Shown: one piece after another, positions 30,233-40,685 of the stretch
How positions within the stretch are numbered: position 1 is the stretch's first letter
How the letters are laid out: each line of letters opens with the position of its first letter
Notes under the pieces: model-generated
What the model was told of the DNA's origin: nothing
Databases searched by the model: none
Seen by the model: the letters and a program-made list of their open reading frames with translations, nothing else
Position numbers and translations under genes: made by a program
Origin: Macrococcus lamae
GTDB taxonomy: Bacteria > Bacillota > Bacilli > Staphylococcales > Staphylococcaceae
DNA: 64,000 bases
Reading direction: 5' to 3'
Assembly (NCBI RefSeq): GCF_004359545.1
Contig: NZ_SCWB01000001.1
Location: 216,930-280,929, forward strand

Positions 30233-30277
30233 CCATATTACAAAGTGAATAACAGCCGCTATTTATTTTGTAATATG
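30233..30277 (+). promoter_or_regulatory. Stable hairpin in the cspA 5' leader
   Basis: CATATTACAAA at 30233-30243 can pair with the complementary stretch ending TTTGTAATATG at about 30277; a shorter inner stem surrounds ACAGCCGC. In S. aureus the cspA leader forms a long hairpin that is cleaved by RNase III and affects translation, so this is a candidate equivalent. Confidence 0.6.
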
Positions 30278-30320
30278 TGAATAATTGCATATTGAATTTT
30301 TAGTCTTGGAGGTTTCAAAC

Positions 30321-30521
30321 ATGAAACAAGGTACAGTTAAATGGTTTAACGCAGAAAAAGGTTTCGGTTTCATCGAAATTGAAGGAGAAAATGACGTATT
30401 CGTACATTTCTCAGCAATTAACCAAGAAGGTTACAAATCTTTAGAAGAAGGTCAAGCAGTGGAATTCGAAGTCGTTGAAGGCGATCGCGGACCACAAGCT
30501 GCTAACGTTGTTAAATTATAA
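30321..30521 (+). CDS. cspA: Cold-shock protein CspA
   Basis: A 66-residue CSD protein with both RNA-binding motifs, KGFGFIEI (RNP1) and VFVHFSAI (RNP2). It binds single-stranded RNA as a chaperone, and in S. aureus CspA (MsaB) also influences pigment and virulence genes. The ATG at 30321 has TTGGAGG upstream; an in-frame extension to 30285 lies in the structured leader and is not used. Confidence 0.96.
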   Translation: MKQGTVKWFNAEKGFGFIEIEGENDVFVHFSAINQEGYKSLEEGQAVEFEVVEGDRGPQAANVVKL

Positions 30522-30543
30522 TTTATAATTATACAGAAACGTT

Positions 30544-30584
30544 AATAAGACACACTAACTTTTAGTTAGGGTGTCTTATTTCGT
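30544..30584 (+). terminator. Terminator of cspA
   Basis: AATAAGACAC...CTAACT pairs with AGTTAG...GTGTCTTATT around a short TTT loop, then TTCG. From 30585 to the lysA terminator (~90 bp) I see only AT-rich sequence. Confidence 0.85.
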
Positions 30585-30663
30585 TAAAGAACAACTAAAA
30601 AATTTTGCTTATTAAAAATTATAATTATGTTATGTAAACTAATATGAATACAAAAAACAAAAA

Positions 30664-30695
30664 AATAATAAGAAAACTCCTGAAGTAAGGAGTTT
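30664..30695 (-). terminator. Terminator of the lysine operon
   Basis: On the minus strand AAACTCC and GGAGTTT enclose TTACTTCA and are followed by TCTTATTATTTTTTTG. The stem overlaps the lysA stop codon. Confidence 0.85.
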
Positions 30696-31959
30696 AAGCT
30701 AAAACATCATTTTGAATGAGCTGATCAAGTGTTTGACGACGGACAACTTGTTTTATACTATCTTCAGTGACGAATATTACAGCGGGTTTTAACATTTGAT
30801 TGTAATTGGAACTCATGCTGTAATGATAAGCACCTGTGGATAGAACTGCCAGATAATCACCAGTATGAATACTTGTAGGGAGTTTAATATCACGACGGAT
30901 GATATCTCCTGATTCGCAAAGTTTACCTGCAATTGTCATCATTTTATCATGCGGTTCTTCACGATTAACGAGTTTCAGATCATATTGTGCGTCATACAGA
31001 GCAGTTCTAATATGGTCGCTCATGCCACCGTCTATAGATACATAATAATTAACATCTGGAATGTTTTTCACTGTTCCTACCTCATAAAGAGTAATGCCTG
31101 CTTCACCGACAATTGAACGTCCTGGTTCAAGAGAAATTTCGGGCAACGTAAAGTTATTTCGATGACAGGCATTTTTTAAAGCATCCGTAATAGATTTTAT
31201 ACCTTCCTCAATCGGGTAGCTTATATCTTCTTCAGTATATTTAATGCTGAAGCCGCCACCGATGTTTAGTACATCTATTTCAATATGATTTTCTGAAAGC
31301 CAGTCAATGACTAAATCAACTGTTGCGATGGTACCGGTGGATTCAAAGATTTGAGAACCGATATGGAAATGAACACCTATAAATTCGAGATGTTCTGCTG
31401 CCTGTATTTTTTTTATTCCTTCTAGAGCAAGTCCTTTTTTTACACTGAGTCCAAACTTGCTGTTTTCCTGTCCTGTCTGGATAAATTCATGAGTATGAGC
31501 TTCTACTCCTGGATTGATTCTTAGGACTGCTTTGACAGGACGTTCTGCTAGTGTGTTCAGACGCTCGATTTCATCCAGACTATCTATAACAAAGTATTCC
31601 ACACCGGATTCCATCGCATATTGAATTTCTCGGTTTGTTTTATTGTTGCCATGAAAATGTATTTGATTTTCAGGAACCTTTGACTGTAAGGCGGTAAATA
31701 GTTCGCCTTCGCTCACTACATCAAGACCCATCTGTTCTTCTGCCATAAGGTTAAATAATTGAATAGAGGAGAACGCTTTAGAAGCATAAGAAATAGTATA
31801 CCGTAGACCTGATGCTTTTAAAGCTGTGTGGAATCGCCGGCACTGCTCCCGAATCATTGTTTCATCATAAACGAATAGGGGTGTTCCATATTTTTTAGCG
31901 ATATCGCTGAGACGGTGACCGTGCATGGTCAGTTCGTTATTGATATATTGTAAAGTCAT
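30694..31959 (-). CDS. lysA: Diaminopimelate decarboxylase
   Basis: A 421-residue fold-III PLP enzyme that makes L-lysine from meso-DAP, the last step of the pathway. The PLP Lys is in YTISYASKAFSS. EPGRSIVGEAG and the C-terminal CESGDIIRRD (substrate-contacting Cys) are present. It is the last gene of the eight-gene operon; its ATG overlaps the alanine racemase stop (TAATG). Confidence 0.96.
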   Translation of the reverse strand: MTLQYINNELTMHGHRLSDIAKKYGTPLFVYDETMIREQCRRFHTALKASGLRYTISYASKAFSSIQLFNLMAEEQMGLDVVSEGELFTALQSKVPENQIHFHGNNKTNREIQYAMESGVEYFVIDSLDEIERLNTLAERPVKAVLRINPGVEAHTHEFIQTGQENSKFGLSVKKGLALEGIKKIQAAEHLEFIGVHFHIGSQIFESTGTIATVDLVIDWLSENHIEIDVLNIGGGFSIKYTEEDISYPIEEGIKSITDALKNACHRNNFTLPEISLEPGRSIVGEAGITLYEVGTVKNIPDVNYYVSIDGGMSDHIRTALYDAQYDLKLVNREEPHDKMMTIAGKLCESGDIIRRDIKLPTSIHTGDYLAVLSTGAYHYSMSSNYNQMLKPAVIFVTEDSIKQVVRRQTLDQLIQNDVLA

Positions 31960-33023
31960 TATATGATCTCCTTAAGTAGTGAATGGTGATTAAGTGCACT
32001 TAACTGTTCTGAATTAGCACCGACGCTTTTAAATGTCATCTCATCGATTCTTATATCATTGCTGTATATGATAACTTCATCGCCTGCTTTAACATCATCA
32101 TCCACTTCAACAAACATATGGCTCATCATCAATGCTCTTATCGGATAGCGCTTGTTATTGATGATACATTCATGCTTGCTTCGCGTTCTTAGAATGCCAT
32201 CTCCGTAACCAATATCCACAACTGCTAGTCGCGTTTCGTGTACTGCGGTAAATGCAAAGCTATAGCCCGCAGATTGATCAGCGTCTAATAAACGAATCTG
32301 TATTACATTAGCACTGACAGTTAATGCTTGATGCGTAATTGACTCTGGTAACGAAGAATAGGGGCGTGACCCATAGAGAATGATACCGAGGCGTGCATGA
32401 CTATGTCCAGGGAATAAGCCGTCACGTACAAAGCTCGCACTATTTTGTGCGTGAATCTTCTTAAAATCATGATGATGTCTTATCATTGCCAATCCTTTAA
32501 GCCATGATTCTTTTTCTTTATCGTAGTCGCTGACCTCAAATTCATCTGCGTAACCAAAATGTGTCCATATGCCTGTTATATTCATCTGATCCTCTAATGG
32601 TAGAAGGTTATTTGTTTCAATCACATCAAGCATCTCGTCAAAGGTATGAAAACCTGAACGGTGAAGTAAGTTTTCATATTCCAGATGAACAGTAAGTCCA
32701 GCTAGTTCATGCTTATAGGTTAAATAAAATTCTGTAGAAGGCAGGGTCATTTGAATATCGTGTTCATGAAGTATGTTAAATTCTGTGCTTGGATTCATCA
32801 GAAAGACGATAGCATCAGGAGCTAGTGCTCTTATTCTGACAGCTTCTCGGAGTACAGTTGTGCTAAAAGTGTTAATGCCTTGCTCTAAAAATGCATGAAT
32901 TGCAAAATCAAGACCATAGTGATATGCATTATTTTTCATGACGGCCATAACCGGCTGGTCACCAATGACATGACTCACGTTTTGTTTAAAGGCGTTAGCG
33001 TCGAGTATCCAACGAGCTGTCAT
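31959..33023 (-). CDS. alr2: Alanine racemase, operon paralogue (Alr2-like)
   Basis: A 354-residue fold-III PLP racemase. The cofactor Lys is in [16 protein letters not shown], a variant of the usual [28 protein letters not shown] and [11 protein letters not shown] correspond to conserved racemase blocks. S. aureus carries a second alanine racemase at this place in its dap operon, so I use alr2; whether it is the main D-alanine source is unknown. It overlaps the upstream peptidase gene by 4 bp. Confidence 0.88.
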   Translation of the reverse strand: MTARWILDANAFKQNVSHVIGDQPVMAVMKNNAYHYGLDFAIHAFLEQGINTFSTTVLREAVRIRALAPDAIVFLMNPSTEFNILHEHDIQMTLPSTEFYLTYKHELAGLTVHLEYENLLHRSGFHTFDEMLDVIETNNLLPLEDQMNITGIWTHFGYADEFEVSDYDKEKESWLKGLAMIRHHHDFKKIHAQNSASFVRDGLFPGHSHARLGIILYGSRPYSSLPESITHQALTVSANVIQIRLLDADQSAGYSFAFTAVHETRLAVVDIGYGDGILRTRSKHECIINNKRYPIRALMMSHMFVEVDDDVKAGDEVIIYSNDIRIDEMTFKSVGANSEQLSALNHHSLLKEII

Positions 33024-34162
33024 ATCTTGTCCTCGTACTGATTTAATATGGCTTCAAAGACATTAATTCCTTTGATCAATACAGATTCGTCGAAGTTAAA
33101 TGTTGATGTATGGAGGCCGGTCACGTAGCTTTGTTCCTCATTGCGGCAACCAAGAAATGCAAAAGCAGTGGGAGCAATGGTACTGTAAAAGGCAAAATCC
33201 TCACCAAACAAATAAGGATCTTCTTTTTCAATCCATTCCAGGTCTGTGGTTTCCGCTGCTTGGTGCATTGTGCGATACGCATCAGAATCATTGATAGTAG
33301 GCGGGTAACCTTCAGCGAATTCAATCCTGACTGAAGTTCCAGTCACTATTTCACAAGCTGACCGGATACGTTCCATCTGATTTTTCACAGTTGTAAGGTC
33401 ATCCATATCAAACGTCCGGATAGTTCCTTCGAGATAGCCGCTGGAAGGGACTGTATTGATTGCTTCGCCCGCACTAAATTTCCCGATGTGAATAATATTA
33501 TGTCCTAATCCCGGTAGGTGGTAATGCTGCAATTGACTCAGCTGATTCAAAAGAAAAGTCACTGCTTTGCCGGCTGAATGTCCCTGCTCTTTATTAGCGA
33601 CGTGAGCAGAGGTTCCGTTGATAAAAAAGCGATATTCAGTAGCACTTGCCGTTAATACTCCAGGTTTAGATAGAATTGTCCCTTCGTCATTATCAGGCAT
33701 CATATGGAGACCATAAATCGCGTCAAGTGATTTAAAATCATATGAATTAATCAGTTGATTTGCACCGGCCATCGTTTCTTCTGAAGGCTGGAATATAAAG
33801 TGGACCGTCGTCTTTAATTCGTTATTATCTGCCAGCTGTTTCACACGTCTGGCAAATCCGAGTAACATCGTTGTATGTCCATCATGACCGCAAGCATGCA
33901 TGACGTCATCGACTGTCGATTTAAATTCACAGTCATTCTCCTCATGGATAGGAAGCGCATCAATATCTGCTCTAAATGCAACAGCGGTTGAACTGCTGCC
34001 AGGTATTGTAGCGATTAATCCAGTCGGAAGAGGGGACTCATAGCTGATCTTCATATCATCAAGCTGACGCTTAATAAATGCTGTTGTTTCAAACTCCTGC
34101 ATGCTAAGTTCGGGATGCTGATGAAGGTGACGTCTCGTTTCAGTTAAATATTGCAGTTCCAT
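33020..34162 (-). CDS. M20 amidohydrolase, probable N-acetyl-diaminopimelate deacetylase
   Basis: A 380-residue M20D metallopeptidase. Metal ligands are in [15 protein letters not shown] and FIFQPSEE, and [10 protein letters not shown] lies near the end. In this operon it should remove the acetyl group from N-acetyl-LL-DAP, fitting the acetylase pathway begun by DapH. ATG 34162 is chosen because TTAGGAGC is seven bases upstream, while an ATG at 34168 would be too close to it. No separate DapX aminotransferase gene is in the operon, so that step must be encoded elsewhere. Confidence 0.85.
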   Translation of the reverse strand: MELQYLTETRRHLHQHPELSMQEFETTAFIKRQLDDMKISYESPLPTGLIATIPGSSSTAVAFRADIDALPIHEENDCEFKSTVDDVMHACGHDGHTTMLLGFARRVKQLADNNELKTTVHFIFQPSEETMAGANQLINSYDFKSLDAIYGLHMMPDNDEGTILSKPGVLTASATEYRFFINGTSAHVANKEQGHSAGKAVTFLLNQLSQLQHYHLPGLGHNIIHIGKFSAGEAINTVPSSGYLEGTIRTFDMDDLTTVKNQMERIRSACEIVTGTSVRIEFAEGYPPTINDSDAYRTMHQAAETTDLEWIEKEDPYLFGEDFAFYSTIAPTAFAFLGCRNEEQSYVTGLHTSTFNFDESVLIKGINVFEAILNQYEDKI

Positions 34163-34189
34163 AAACATGCTCCTAATCAGAAAAATGGA

Positions 34190-34903
34190 TTATTTCAAGT
34201 TTCTTAATGCTTGGACGATTTCAATTTTAGAGCCTTCCACTTCACTTGCTTGTTTGATGACGCGTGCCGGTGTTCCGGCGACGACTGTGCCGGCAGCTAC
34301 ATCTTCAGTTACGATTGCGCCTGCAGCAACTACTGCTCCTTTGCCTACACGAACCCCTTCCAGCACGACTGCATTTGCTCCAATCAATACATCATCTTCA
34401 ATAATGACAGGCTGTGCACTGGGCGGTTCTATGACACCTGCAAGAACTGCACCGGCACCAACGTGTACATTTTTTCCAGTTGTTGCACGGCCGCCAAGTG
34501 TGGCATTCATATCAATCATCGTTCCTTCGCCGACAACAGCACCGATATTGATTGTTGCACCCATCATGATAACAGCGTTGTCACCAATAACCGCATGTTC
34601 GCGAATGAATGCACCGGGTTCAATGCGTGCATTAATAGTTGTCTGATCGATTAATGGGATAGCAGAATTTCTTCTGTCACTTTCCACGACGAAATCAGAA
34701 ATTACAGACTGATTTTCGTCATAGAATGCTGTCCATTCACTATAATCAGCAAAAATTGTTTTAGAAGTATCAGAGCCGAATACTTTGAAGGTCGCAGGAA
34801 ATGTCACGTTATCAAAAGTTCCGTTGACATAAACTTTAACAGGCGTTTGTTTTTTTGAATCGCTGATATACTGGATAATTTCCTGAGCTGTAAATTCTTT
34901 CAT
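34190..34903 (-). CDS. dapH: Tetrahydrodipicolinate N-acetyltransferase
   Basis: A 237-residue acyltransferase. The N-terminal domain begins [18 protein letters not shown], and the C-terminal ~140 residues are hexapeptide repeats of a left-handed beta-helix (for example [20 protein letters not shown]). The length matches DapH (~239). It acetylates tetrahydrodipicolinate, committing this organism to the acetylase branch of DAP synthesis. GAGGAATTATTC precedes the ATG, and dapB ends 20 nt upstream. Confidence 0.95.
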   Translation of the reverse strand: MKEFTAQEIIQYISDSKKQTPVKVYVNGTFDNVTFPATFKVFGSDTSKTIFADYSEWTAFYDENQSVISDFVVESDRRNSAIPLIDQTTINARIEPGAFIREHAVIGDNAVIMMGATINIGAVVGEGTMIDMNATLGGRATTGKNVHVGAGAVLAGVIEPPSAQPVIIEDDVLIGANAVVLEGVRVGKGAVVAAGAIVTEDVAAGTVVAGTPARVIKQASEVEGSKIEIVQALRNLK

Positions 34904-34923
34904 GAATAATTCCTCTTTTCATT

Positions 34924-35643
34924 TTATAATGTATCAAATGTGTAAAAACCTGGATTTTTACTGATCAATTGTTCAGCAACATCAATACTGCCATTTGCGA
35001 ATATATCTTTGCTCTGTGCCCGGTGGATAATCTGTATCGTCTCATCGTGCCCGGCAAACAGCACTTCATGCTCACCGACGATAGTGCCGCCACGGATTAC
35101 GCTGATGCCGACTTCGTCATCTGTTCTTGCAGCATGTTGATCTGACCGGTTGTATACAGGATGGATTTTATTTCGCTGTTCTTTAATTGCATCGTAAAGT
35201 TTGACGAGCGTACCGCTAGGCGCATCAACTTTTTTGCGATGATGTTTTTCGGTCAGCTCTATATCAAAGTTATGAAGCAGTGGAACACTATATTTAATAA
35301 TTTCTGTTAATATATGGACCCCGTAACTCATGTTAGCACTGAAGAAGACCGGAAGTTCAGACGCTCTGACGTTTAAGGTCTGGATTATTTCTTCTTTCTG
35401 TCCGGTTGTTGCCATTACTAAAGGCAGCTGCGTTCTTTTAATAACTGGCAGTGATAATTCAGGATGAGAAAAATCGATGATGACATCCGCTTCTGGCCAG
35501 TCATGATCAACCATGAAACTTGGATAAGGATAATCTTTGCCTTCACGACCGACTAAAATACCTGAAATAGAGTGACCGCGTTCTTCGGCAAGCTTTGCAA
35601 CACGAGCGTTTGTAGCACCATAGCCAGCGAGTAGAATTTTCAT
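34924..35643 (-). CDS. dapB: 4-hydroxy-tetrahydrodipicolinate reductase
   Basis: A 239-residue DapB. The Rossmann start is [15 protein letters not shown]. The catalytic His/Lys motif is [17 protein letters not shown]. It reduces the DapA product with NAD(P)H. It overlaps dapA by 4 bp. Confidence 0.95.
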   Translation of the reverse strand: MKILLAGYGATNARVAKLAEERGHSISGILVGREGKDYPYPSFMVDHDWPEADVIIDFSHPELSLPVIKRTQLPLVMATTGQKEEIIQTLNVRASELPVFFSANMSYGVHILTEIIKYSVPLLHNFDIELTEKHHRKKVDAPSGTLVKLYDAIKEQRNKIHPVYNRSDQHAARTDDEVGISVIRGGTIVGEHEVLFAGHDETIQIIHRAQSKDIFANGSIDVAEQLISKNPGFYTFDTL

Positions 35644-36524
35644 AGAATTCCGTCCTTAATCTGCTGATACACATGAATGATTGCTTTTGTTTCATGAGGA
35701 GGTAGCGCAACAAGGGGTAATCTCAAGCTGCCATCTGCATAGCCTAAATAGGTGACAAGTGCTTTAATTGGCATTGGATTAATATCGATATTCAATGCTT
35801 CAATCAATGGGCTGATTTCTGCAAATAAATCTCCTGCCTGATCCGGATTTTTTTGATAAGCATCATAGATTTCCTGAAATTCGTACGGGATCGCATTGGC
35901 AGCAACTGAAATGATTCCATCACCGCCGCGGTTTAAAAATTCTATGAAGGAATCATCATTGCCACTATATAAGGCAAAATGCTCAGGAACGAGACTTTTG
36001 ACTGTTTCAACATACTTCATATCTCCTGTCGCATCTTTCAATGCCACAATATACGGATTTTCCGCTAATTGTTTCACTGTCTCTGGTTCAATAGTCATGT
36101 TCGTACGTGAAGGGACATTATATAAAATAACCGGTAATTCTACTGCATTGGCAATCGCAGTAAAATGAGCGATTAATCCACGCTGGTTTGTTTTGTTGTA
36201 ATAAGGTGTAATGAGCATAATTCCGTCTGCTCCGGCCGCTTTGACATTTAAAGAATGCTGGATGGAAGCTGCAGTATCATTGGTACCAGATCCGACATAG
36301 ACTGGAACACGCTTATTAGTGACATTGACCGCTGTTTCAACTAATTTTATTTGTTCTTCCTTTGTTAAAGTAGAACCTTCTCCAGTCGTCCCGTTGATAA
36401 ACAGTGATTTAACCTGATTGTTTAATAGAAATTCAATATGTCGTTCAAACGTTTCGTAATCAACGGTTCCGTTATTAAATGGGGTTGTAATGGCAACGCC
36501 TGTTCCTTGGAAGAGTTTAGACAT
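35640..36524 (-). CDS. dapA: 4-hydroxy-tetrahydrodipicolinate synthase
   Basis: A 294-residue TIM-barrel lyase condensing pyruvate with aspartate semialdehyde. The Schiff-base Lys is in [11 protein letters not shown], the Tyr of the triad in [10 protein letters not shown], and [13 protein letters not shown] is the GTTGE motif. The ATG at 36524 follows AAGGAGTGA; upstream in-frame codons lie inside asd. It overlaps the end of asd by 8 bp. Confidence 0.96.
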   Translation of the reverse strand: MSKLFQGTGVAITTPFNNGTVDYETFERHIEFLLNNQVKSLFINGTTGEGSTLTKEEQIKLVETAVNVTNKRVPVYVGSGTNDTAASIQHSLNVKAAGADGIMLITPYYNKTNQRGLIAHFTAIANAVELPVILYNVPSRTNMTIEPETVKQLAENPYIVALKDATGDMKYVETVKSLVPEHFALYSGNDDSFIEFLNRGGDGIISVAANAIPYEFQEIYDAYQKNPDQAGDLFAEISPLIEALNIDINPMPIKALVTYLGYADGSLRLPLVALPPHETKAIIHVYQQIKDGIL

Positions 36525-37512
36525 GTGATTCACTCCTTGTTTGATGAAGTTGTTCAAGAATCTGCACTGCGTTTAATGCAGCACCTTTAAGTAAGTTATC
36601 AGCAGTACACCATAGATGAAAAGAATTCGGCAGAGAGTCATCCGTTCGAATACGACCCACAAATACTTCATCTTTACCGGTAGAATTGACAGCCATCGGA
36701 TACTGGTTATTTGTTACATCATCTATGAGTACAATGCCCTCAGCATCTGCAAGGACTTCTCTAATTTCCTCAACAGTAGCAGGGGTCTTTACTGTCACAT
36801 TAATTGCGACACTATGACTGTCCTGCACAGGTACACGAACACATGTAGCAGTAACTTTTAAATCAGGTATTTCAAGAATTTTTTTGGTCTCATCAATCAT
36901 CTTCTGTTCTTCTTTTGTATAGCCATTTTCCTGGAAGACATCAATATGTGGCAGCGCATTGTTATAGATAGGGTGTGGATAGTTCGTAGGTGCAAGTCCT
37001 TGTTCTCCGTTTGACAAGTCATTTTTTCCTGCGATACCGGATCCTGACACAGCCTGGTATGTTGTATAACTCACTCGCTCCAGACCGAAGCGATCTGCCA
37101 GCGGTTTTAAAGGGACGACCGACTGAATGGTTGAACAGTTCGGGTTAGCGATAATTTGACGATTTAACTTAGGTGAATTCACTTCAGGGACAATCAGGTC
37201 AATATCGTCATCCATTCTGAATGCGCTGGAATTATCGATGACGATGGCACCGCTTTGTTCGAATAGAGGAGAGAATTGAAGTGAAGTTCCGCCGCCTGCA
37301 CTCATCAGTACATAATCAAATGGCTCTTGCGCTGCCTCTTCAGTCAGTTCTCTCACAACGTAAGTCTGTCCTTTAAACTGTACTTCAGTACCAGCTGATT
37401 TCTTTGAAGAGAATAATGTCAGATTACTAAAGGGAATATTTTTTCTGTCTAGCACTTCAAGCATTTTAGAACCTACAAGACCGGTTGCTCCGACTACTGC
37501 TAATTTATACAT
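36517..37512 (-). CDS. asd: Aspartate-semialdehyde dehydrogenase
   Basis: A 331-residue Asd. It has the N-terminal NADP motif VVGATGLVGSKMLE, the nucleophilic Cys in NPNCSTIQSV, and CVRVPVQDSHS. It reduces aspartyl phosphate to the semialdehyde, which feeds lysine/DAP, threonine and methionine. AGGAGG precedes the ATG. It is second in the operon after lysC, with an 11-nt gap. Confidence 0.96.
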   Translation of the reverse strand: MYKLAVVGATGLVGSKMLEVLDRKNIPFSNLTLFSSKKSAGTEVQFKGQTYVVRELTEEAAQEPFDYVLMSAGGGTSLQFSPLFEQSGAIVIDNSSAFRMDDDIDLIVPEVNSPKLNRQIIANPNCSTIQSVVPLKPLADRFGLERVSYTTYQAVSGSGIAGKNDLSNGEQGLAPTNYPHPIYNNALPHIDVFQENGYTKEEQKMIDETKKILEIPDLKVTATCVRVPVQDSHSVAINVTVKTPATVEEIREVLADAEGIVLIDDVTNNQYPMAVNSTGKDEVFVGRIRTDDSLPNSFHLWCTADNLLKGAALNAVQILEQLHQTRSESHV

Positions 37513-37523
37513 ATTTTTTCCTC

Positions 37524-38732
37524 CTAAAGATTAAAGACTTTGCATAGTTCTTCAACGGCTAGCTGACCATTTTCTTCATTGACTACATAAGAAATGCTGA
37601 TTTCTGAAGTGGTGACTTGATAGAAGTTGATGCCATTGCCCAGTAGAGTCATAAAAACTTTTGAAGCGACACCGGACATATCTCTCATTCCTGAACCGAT
37701 CACTGATACTTTCACATAATTTTCTTCTATATTAAAAACAAGTGACGGGAACTGACTAATTAAAGCACCAAAGATTTCATCGATCTGGTTGACGTCAGTA
37801 TCTTTCATCGTAAATGACATCTGGAGTCCATCACTATTCACAATCTGAGAAATCATATCGACATTGATTTCACCTTGTTCAAGCAGTAAAAATAAATGCT
37901 CTAATAAATGTTTATCATACATCGGATAACTAAGTGTCACGTAATTCATATCTTTATCGAGTGCAACACCGGTCACTGCTTTTTTCTCAAGTATATCTTC
38001 TTTAGGCATAATCCATGTTCCTTCCTCGTCTGATAAGGTTTTTCCAAGATAAATCGGAATATTATAGTTCTTCGCAATTTCAACACTTCTCGTTTCAAGT
38101 ACTCCAGCGCCAAGTGCACTCATTTCCATCATTTCCTCATAACTTACTATATCGAGACGTTTAGCATCAGGATAAACTCTAGGGTCTGTACTATAGACGC
38201 CCGCAACATCGGTATAGATTTCACAAGGAGCATCGAGCGCTGAAGCAATTGCGACAGCAGTAGTATCACTGCCGCCTCGACCAAGCGTCGTGATTTCGCC
38301 ATCTTCGTTCATCCCTTGAAAGCCGGCAACTACAAGAACATCATTGACTTCAAAGTTTTTATTCAGTATATCAGCCTCTATATTCTGGATTTTACTTTTC
38401 ATATGGTGGCCCATCGTCTTAATACCTGCCTGGAAGCCGGTCAATGCTTTTACTCTGACACCTAGTTCATGCAGGACAATAGCAAGGTAAGAAATGGTCT
38501 GTTGTTCACCAGTTGTCAGCAGTAGGGCAAGATTTTCTTCATTCGGATTAGAGGATAGTCTGCCTACATTCTCTATCAGCGCATCAGTTGTCTTTCCCAT
38601 TGCTGATACGACAACGACAAGCTGTTCCTCATGATCAATCCGACTTTTGAGATAACTTCCGATATTTTTAATTTTCTCGAAATCAGCGACAGATGTACCG
38701 CCGAATTTTAATACACTTTTTTTTATAACCAC
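37524..38732 (-). CDS. lysC: Aspartokinase, lysine-operon isozyme
   Basis: A 402-residue aspartokinase. The kinase domain carries KFGGTSVADFEKI and TLGRGGSDTTAVAIA. Two C-terminal ACT domains (residues ~265-400) should bind feedback effectors. I chose GTG 38732, because AGGAGG is seven bases upstream and homologs start at VIKKSVLKFGG; the longer in-frame version would run into the riboswitch terminator. It is the first structural gene of the lysine operon and is transcribed from the riboswitch leader. Confidence 0.95.
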   Translation of the reverse strand: MVIKKSVLKFGGTSVADFEKIKNIGSYLKSRIDHEEQLVVVVSAMGKTTDALIENVGRLSSNPNEENLALLLTTGEQQTISYLAIVLHELGVRVKALTGFQAGIKTMGHHMKSKIQNIEADILNKNFEVNDVLVVAGFQGMNEDGEITTLGRGGSDTTAVAIASALDAPCEIYTDVAGVYSTDPRVYPDAKRLDIVSYEEMMEMSALGAGVLETRSVEIAKNYNIPIYLGKTLSDEEGTWIMPKEDILEKKAVTGVALDKDMNYVTLSYPMYDKHLLEHLFLLLEQGEINVDMISQIVNSDGLQMSFTMKDTDVNQIDEIFGALISQFPSLVFNIEENYVKVSVIGSGMRDMSGVASKVFMTLLGNGINFYQVTTSEISISYVVNEENGQLAVEELCKVFNL

Positions 38733-38763
38733 AAGCCTGCCTCCTATGGCATCAATAAACAAA

Positions 38764-38990
38764 AAAACAAGTCCGCGTGCGGACTTGTTTAATCTATTTA
38801 CAAGTGATGCACTCCATTATTATCAAATAATGACAGATTCCTAGCTCTTAACCTGTGAATCCAACCAGATAACTGCTGCAACAATTTATCCGATTTCGGC
38901 ATCTCACCCTTTCAGTAAAGTATTTGCAGATTCTCACCTTACTTACTCTTGATTGACGCGCCTCATCTCTAACTATTCAATTGATGGTTT
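38764..38990 (-). promoter_or_regulatory. Lysine riboswitch (L box) with terminator/antiterminator
   Basis: The ~225-nt leader of lysC, read on the minus strand, has the L-box core: GATGAGGCGCG, CAAGAGTA and CTGAAAGGG followed by GAGATGCCGAA. P1 closes by GATG (plus 38964-38967) with CATC (plus 38806-38809). An intrinsic terminator (AAACAAGTCC and GGACTTGTTT, plus 38765-38790) precedes lysC. ACTTGT just 3' of P1 (plus 38800-38805) can pair with the terminator's ACAAGT arm (plus 38783-38788), giving the alternative antiterminator. Lysine binding should therefore favour termination. Confidence 0.9.
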
Positions 38991-39015
38991 TTATTATACA
39001 TAACTTGTATAAATT

Positions 39016-39044
39016 TGTATAGTAAATTTATAATTATTTGACAA
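39016..39044 (-). promoter_or_regulatory. Promoter of the lysine operon
   Basis: On the minus strand TTGTCA (plus 39039-39044), a 17-bp spacer and TATACA (plus 39016-39021) lie just upstream of the riboswitch. An inverted repeat TTATACA/TGTATAA overlaps the start region. Confidence 0.6.
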
Positions 39045-39083
39045 TATAAAGGTCGAACTAAAATTCATAAAATCCAATGCATG

Positions 39084-40685
39084 CTATTTCAATACACCTT
39101 GTTCTTTTAAGTACTCTTCATAAGTAATTTCTTTAGATAAAGCACCTGATACGTTTAAATCAATAACTCGGTTTGCGATTGTATTGATGAACTCAAAGTC
39201 GTAAGAAGTGAAAATGATGGATCCTTTGAATGCCTTCAAGCCATCATTGACTGCTGTAATACTTTCTAAGTCCAGATGGTTTGTCGGTTCATCAAGCAGC
39301 AGCACATTGGCAGATGACAGCATCATTTTACTCAGCATACAACGGACTTTCTCGCCACCAGATAAAACTTTCGCTTTTTTGCGGACTTCTTCGCCAGAGA
39401 ACAGCATACGACCGAGGAAACCACGCAGGAATGTTTCAGTCTGTTCTTCTGGTGGGGCATATTGACGTAACCATTCGACTAAATCAATGTTCTGTCCTTC
39501 GAAAAATTCTGAGTTATCTTTCGGTAAGTAGGATTGTGACGTTGTAACGCCCCATTTATAGCTGCCTTCGTCAGGTTCCATTTCGCCTGCAAGAATTTTA
39601 AGCAGGGTCGTTTTAGCGATTTCAGAATCACCGACTAAAACTGCTTTATCATTTGGGTTCATAGTGAAGGATAAGTTATCAAGAACTTTTACACCATCGA
39701 TAGTTTTTGACAAACCTTCGACTTGTAGTAATTCATTACCGATTTCACGTTCAGGTTTAAAATTAACAAATGGATATTTACGTGAAGACGGCTGAATGTC
39801 GTCAAGTTCGATTTTTTCCAGCATTTTTTTACGGCTTGTCGCTTGTTTGGATTTAGAAGCGTTCGCTGAGAAGCGGGCAACGAAGTCTTGAAGCTCTTTA
39901 ATTTTTTCTTCTTTCTTCTTGTTGGAGTCCTGCAGCATCTGCTGTGCTAATTGACTGGACTGATACCAGAAATCATAGTTTCCGACATAGATTTTAATCT
40001 TGCCATAGTCAAGGTCAGCGATATGGGTACATACATTGTTTAAGAAGTGACGGTCATGGGATACAACGATGACTGTGTTCTCGAAGTTGATCAAGAAATC
40101 TTCCAGCCAGCTGATGGCCGGGATGTCAAGACCGTTTGTCGGCTCATCCAGCAGTAGCACATCAGGCTCACCGAACAATGCTTGAGCAAGTAAAACTTTG
40201 ATTTTTTGGTTATTTTCAAGCTCTGACATTGTTTTATCGTGAAACTCATCTTTAATGCCGAGTCCTGACAATAATACTTGCGCATCACTTTCAGCAGTCC
40301 AGCCGCCCATTTCTCCGAACTCACCTTCAAGTTCAGCGGCACGCATGCCGTCTTCATCATTAAAGTCTGGCTTCATGTAAATTTCGTCTTTTTCTTTCAT
40401 GACAGACCATAACTTTTCGTTACCGCGAAGAACTACGTCAAGCACACGATCATCTTCATGCGCAAAGTGGTCCTGCTTTAATACTGAAAGTCGTTCATCT
40501 TTGCCAAGAGAAACGTGACCTGTCTGTGAGTCAAGTTCACCAGAGAGGATTTTAAGGAAAGTTGATTTCCCGGCACCATTGGCACCAATTAGACCATAGC
40601 AGTTGCCAGGAGTGAATTTAATATTAACGTCTTCAAACAATTTACGGTCACCGAAGCGTAGGCTGACATTAGATACTTGTAACAT
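39084..40685 (-). CDS. ABC-F family ATPase (YkpA/YbiT-like)
   Basis: A 533-residue soluble protein with two ABC domains and no membrane span, the ABC-F layout. Walker A of the first is GLIGANGAGKSTFLKIL; its signature is degenerate (MSELENNQKIKVLLAQAL), followed by LLLDEPTNGLD. The second has VGDSEIAKTTLLK, with Ala in place of the usual Gly before Lys, a normal signature VLSGGEKVRCML, and LLLDEPTNHLD. A charged linker (TSRKKMLEKIELDD) joins them. ABC-F proteins act on ribosomes; this chromosomal branch is a housekeeping translation factor, not a clear resistance determinant. An extended -10 (TGTTATAAT, minus strand, plus 40719-40724) precedes it. Confidence 0.9.
   Translation of the reverse strand: MLQVSNVSLRFGDRKLFEDVNIKFTPGNCYGLIGANGAGKSTFLKILSGELDSQTGHVSLGKDERLSVLKQDHFAHEDDRVLDVVLRGNEKLWSVMKEKDEIYMKPDFNDEDGMRAAELEGEFGEMGGWTAESDAQVLLSGLGIKDEFHDKTMSELENNQKIKVLLAQALFGEPDVLLLDEPTNGLDIPAISWLEDFLINFENTVIVVSHDRHFLNNVCTHIADLDYGKIKIYVGNYDFWYQSSQLAQQMLQDSNKKKEEKIKELQDFVARFSANASKSKQATSRKKMLEKIELDDIQPSSRKYPFVNFKPEREIGNELLQVEGLSKTIDGVKVLDNLSFTMNPNDKAVLVGDSEIAKTTLLKILAGEMEPDEGSYKWGVTTSQSYLPKDNSEFFEGQNIDLVEWLRQYAPPEEQTETFLRGFLGRMLFSGEEVRKKAKVLSGGEKVRCMLSKMMLSSANVLLLDEPTNHLDLESITAVNDGLKAFKGSIIFTSYDFEFINTIANRVIDLNVSGALSKEITYEEYLKEQGVLK

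Noticed and set aside
34167..34654. Two long plus-strand frames opposite dapH (147 and 159 codons)
   Set aside because: They are mirror frames of the repetitive hexapeptide-coding DNA of dapH, one of them rich in Ala/Thr/Pro and the other in Cys/Asp/Asn; neither has a ribosome site or a family resemblance.
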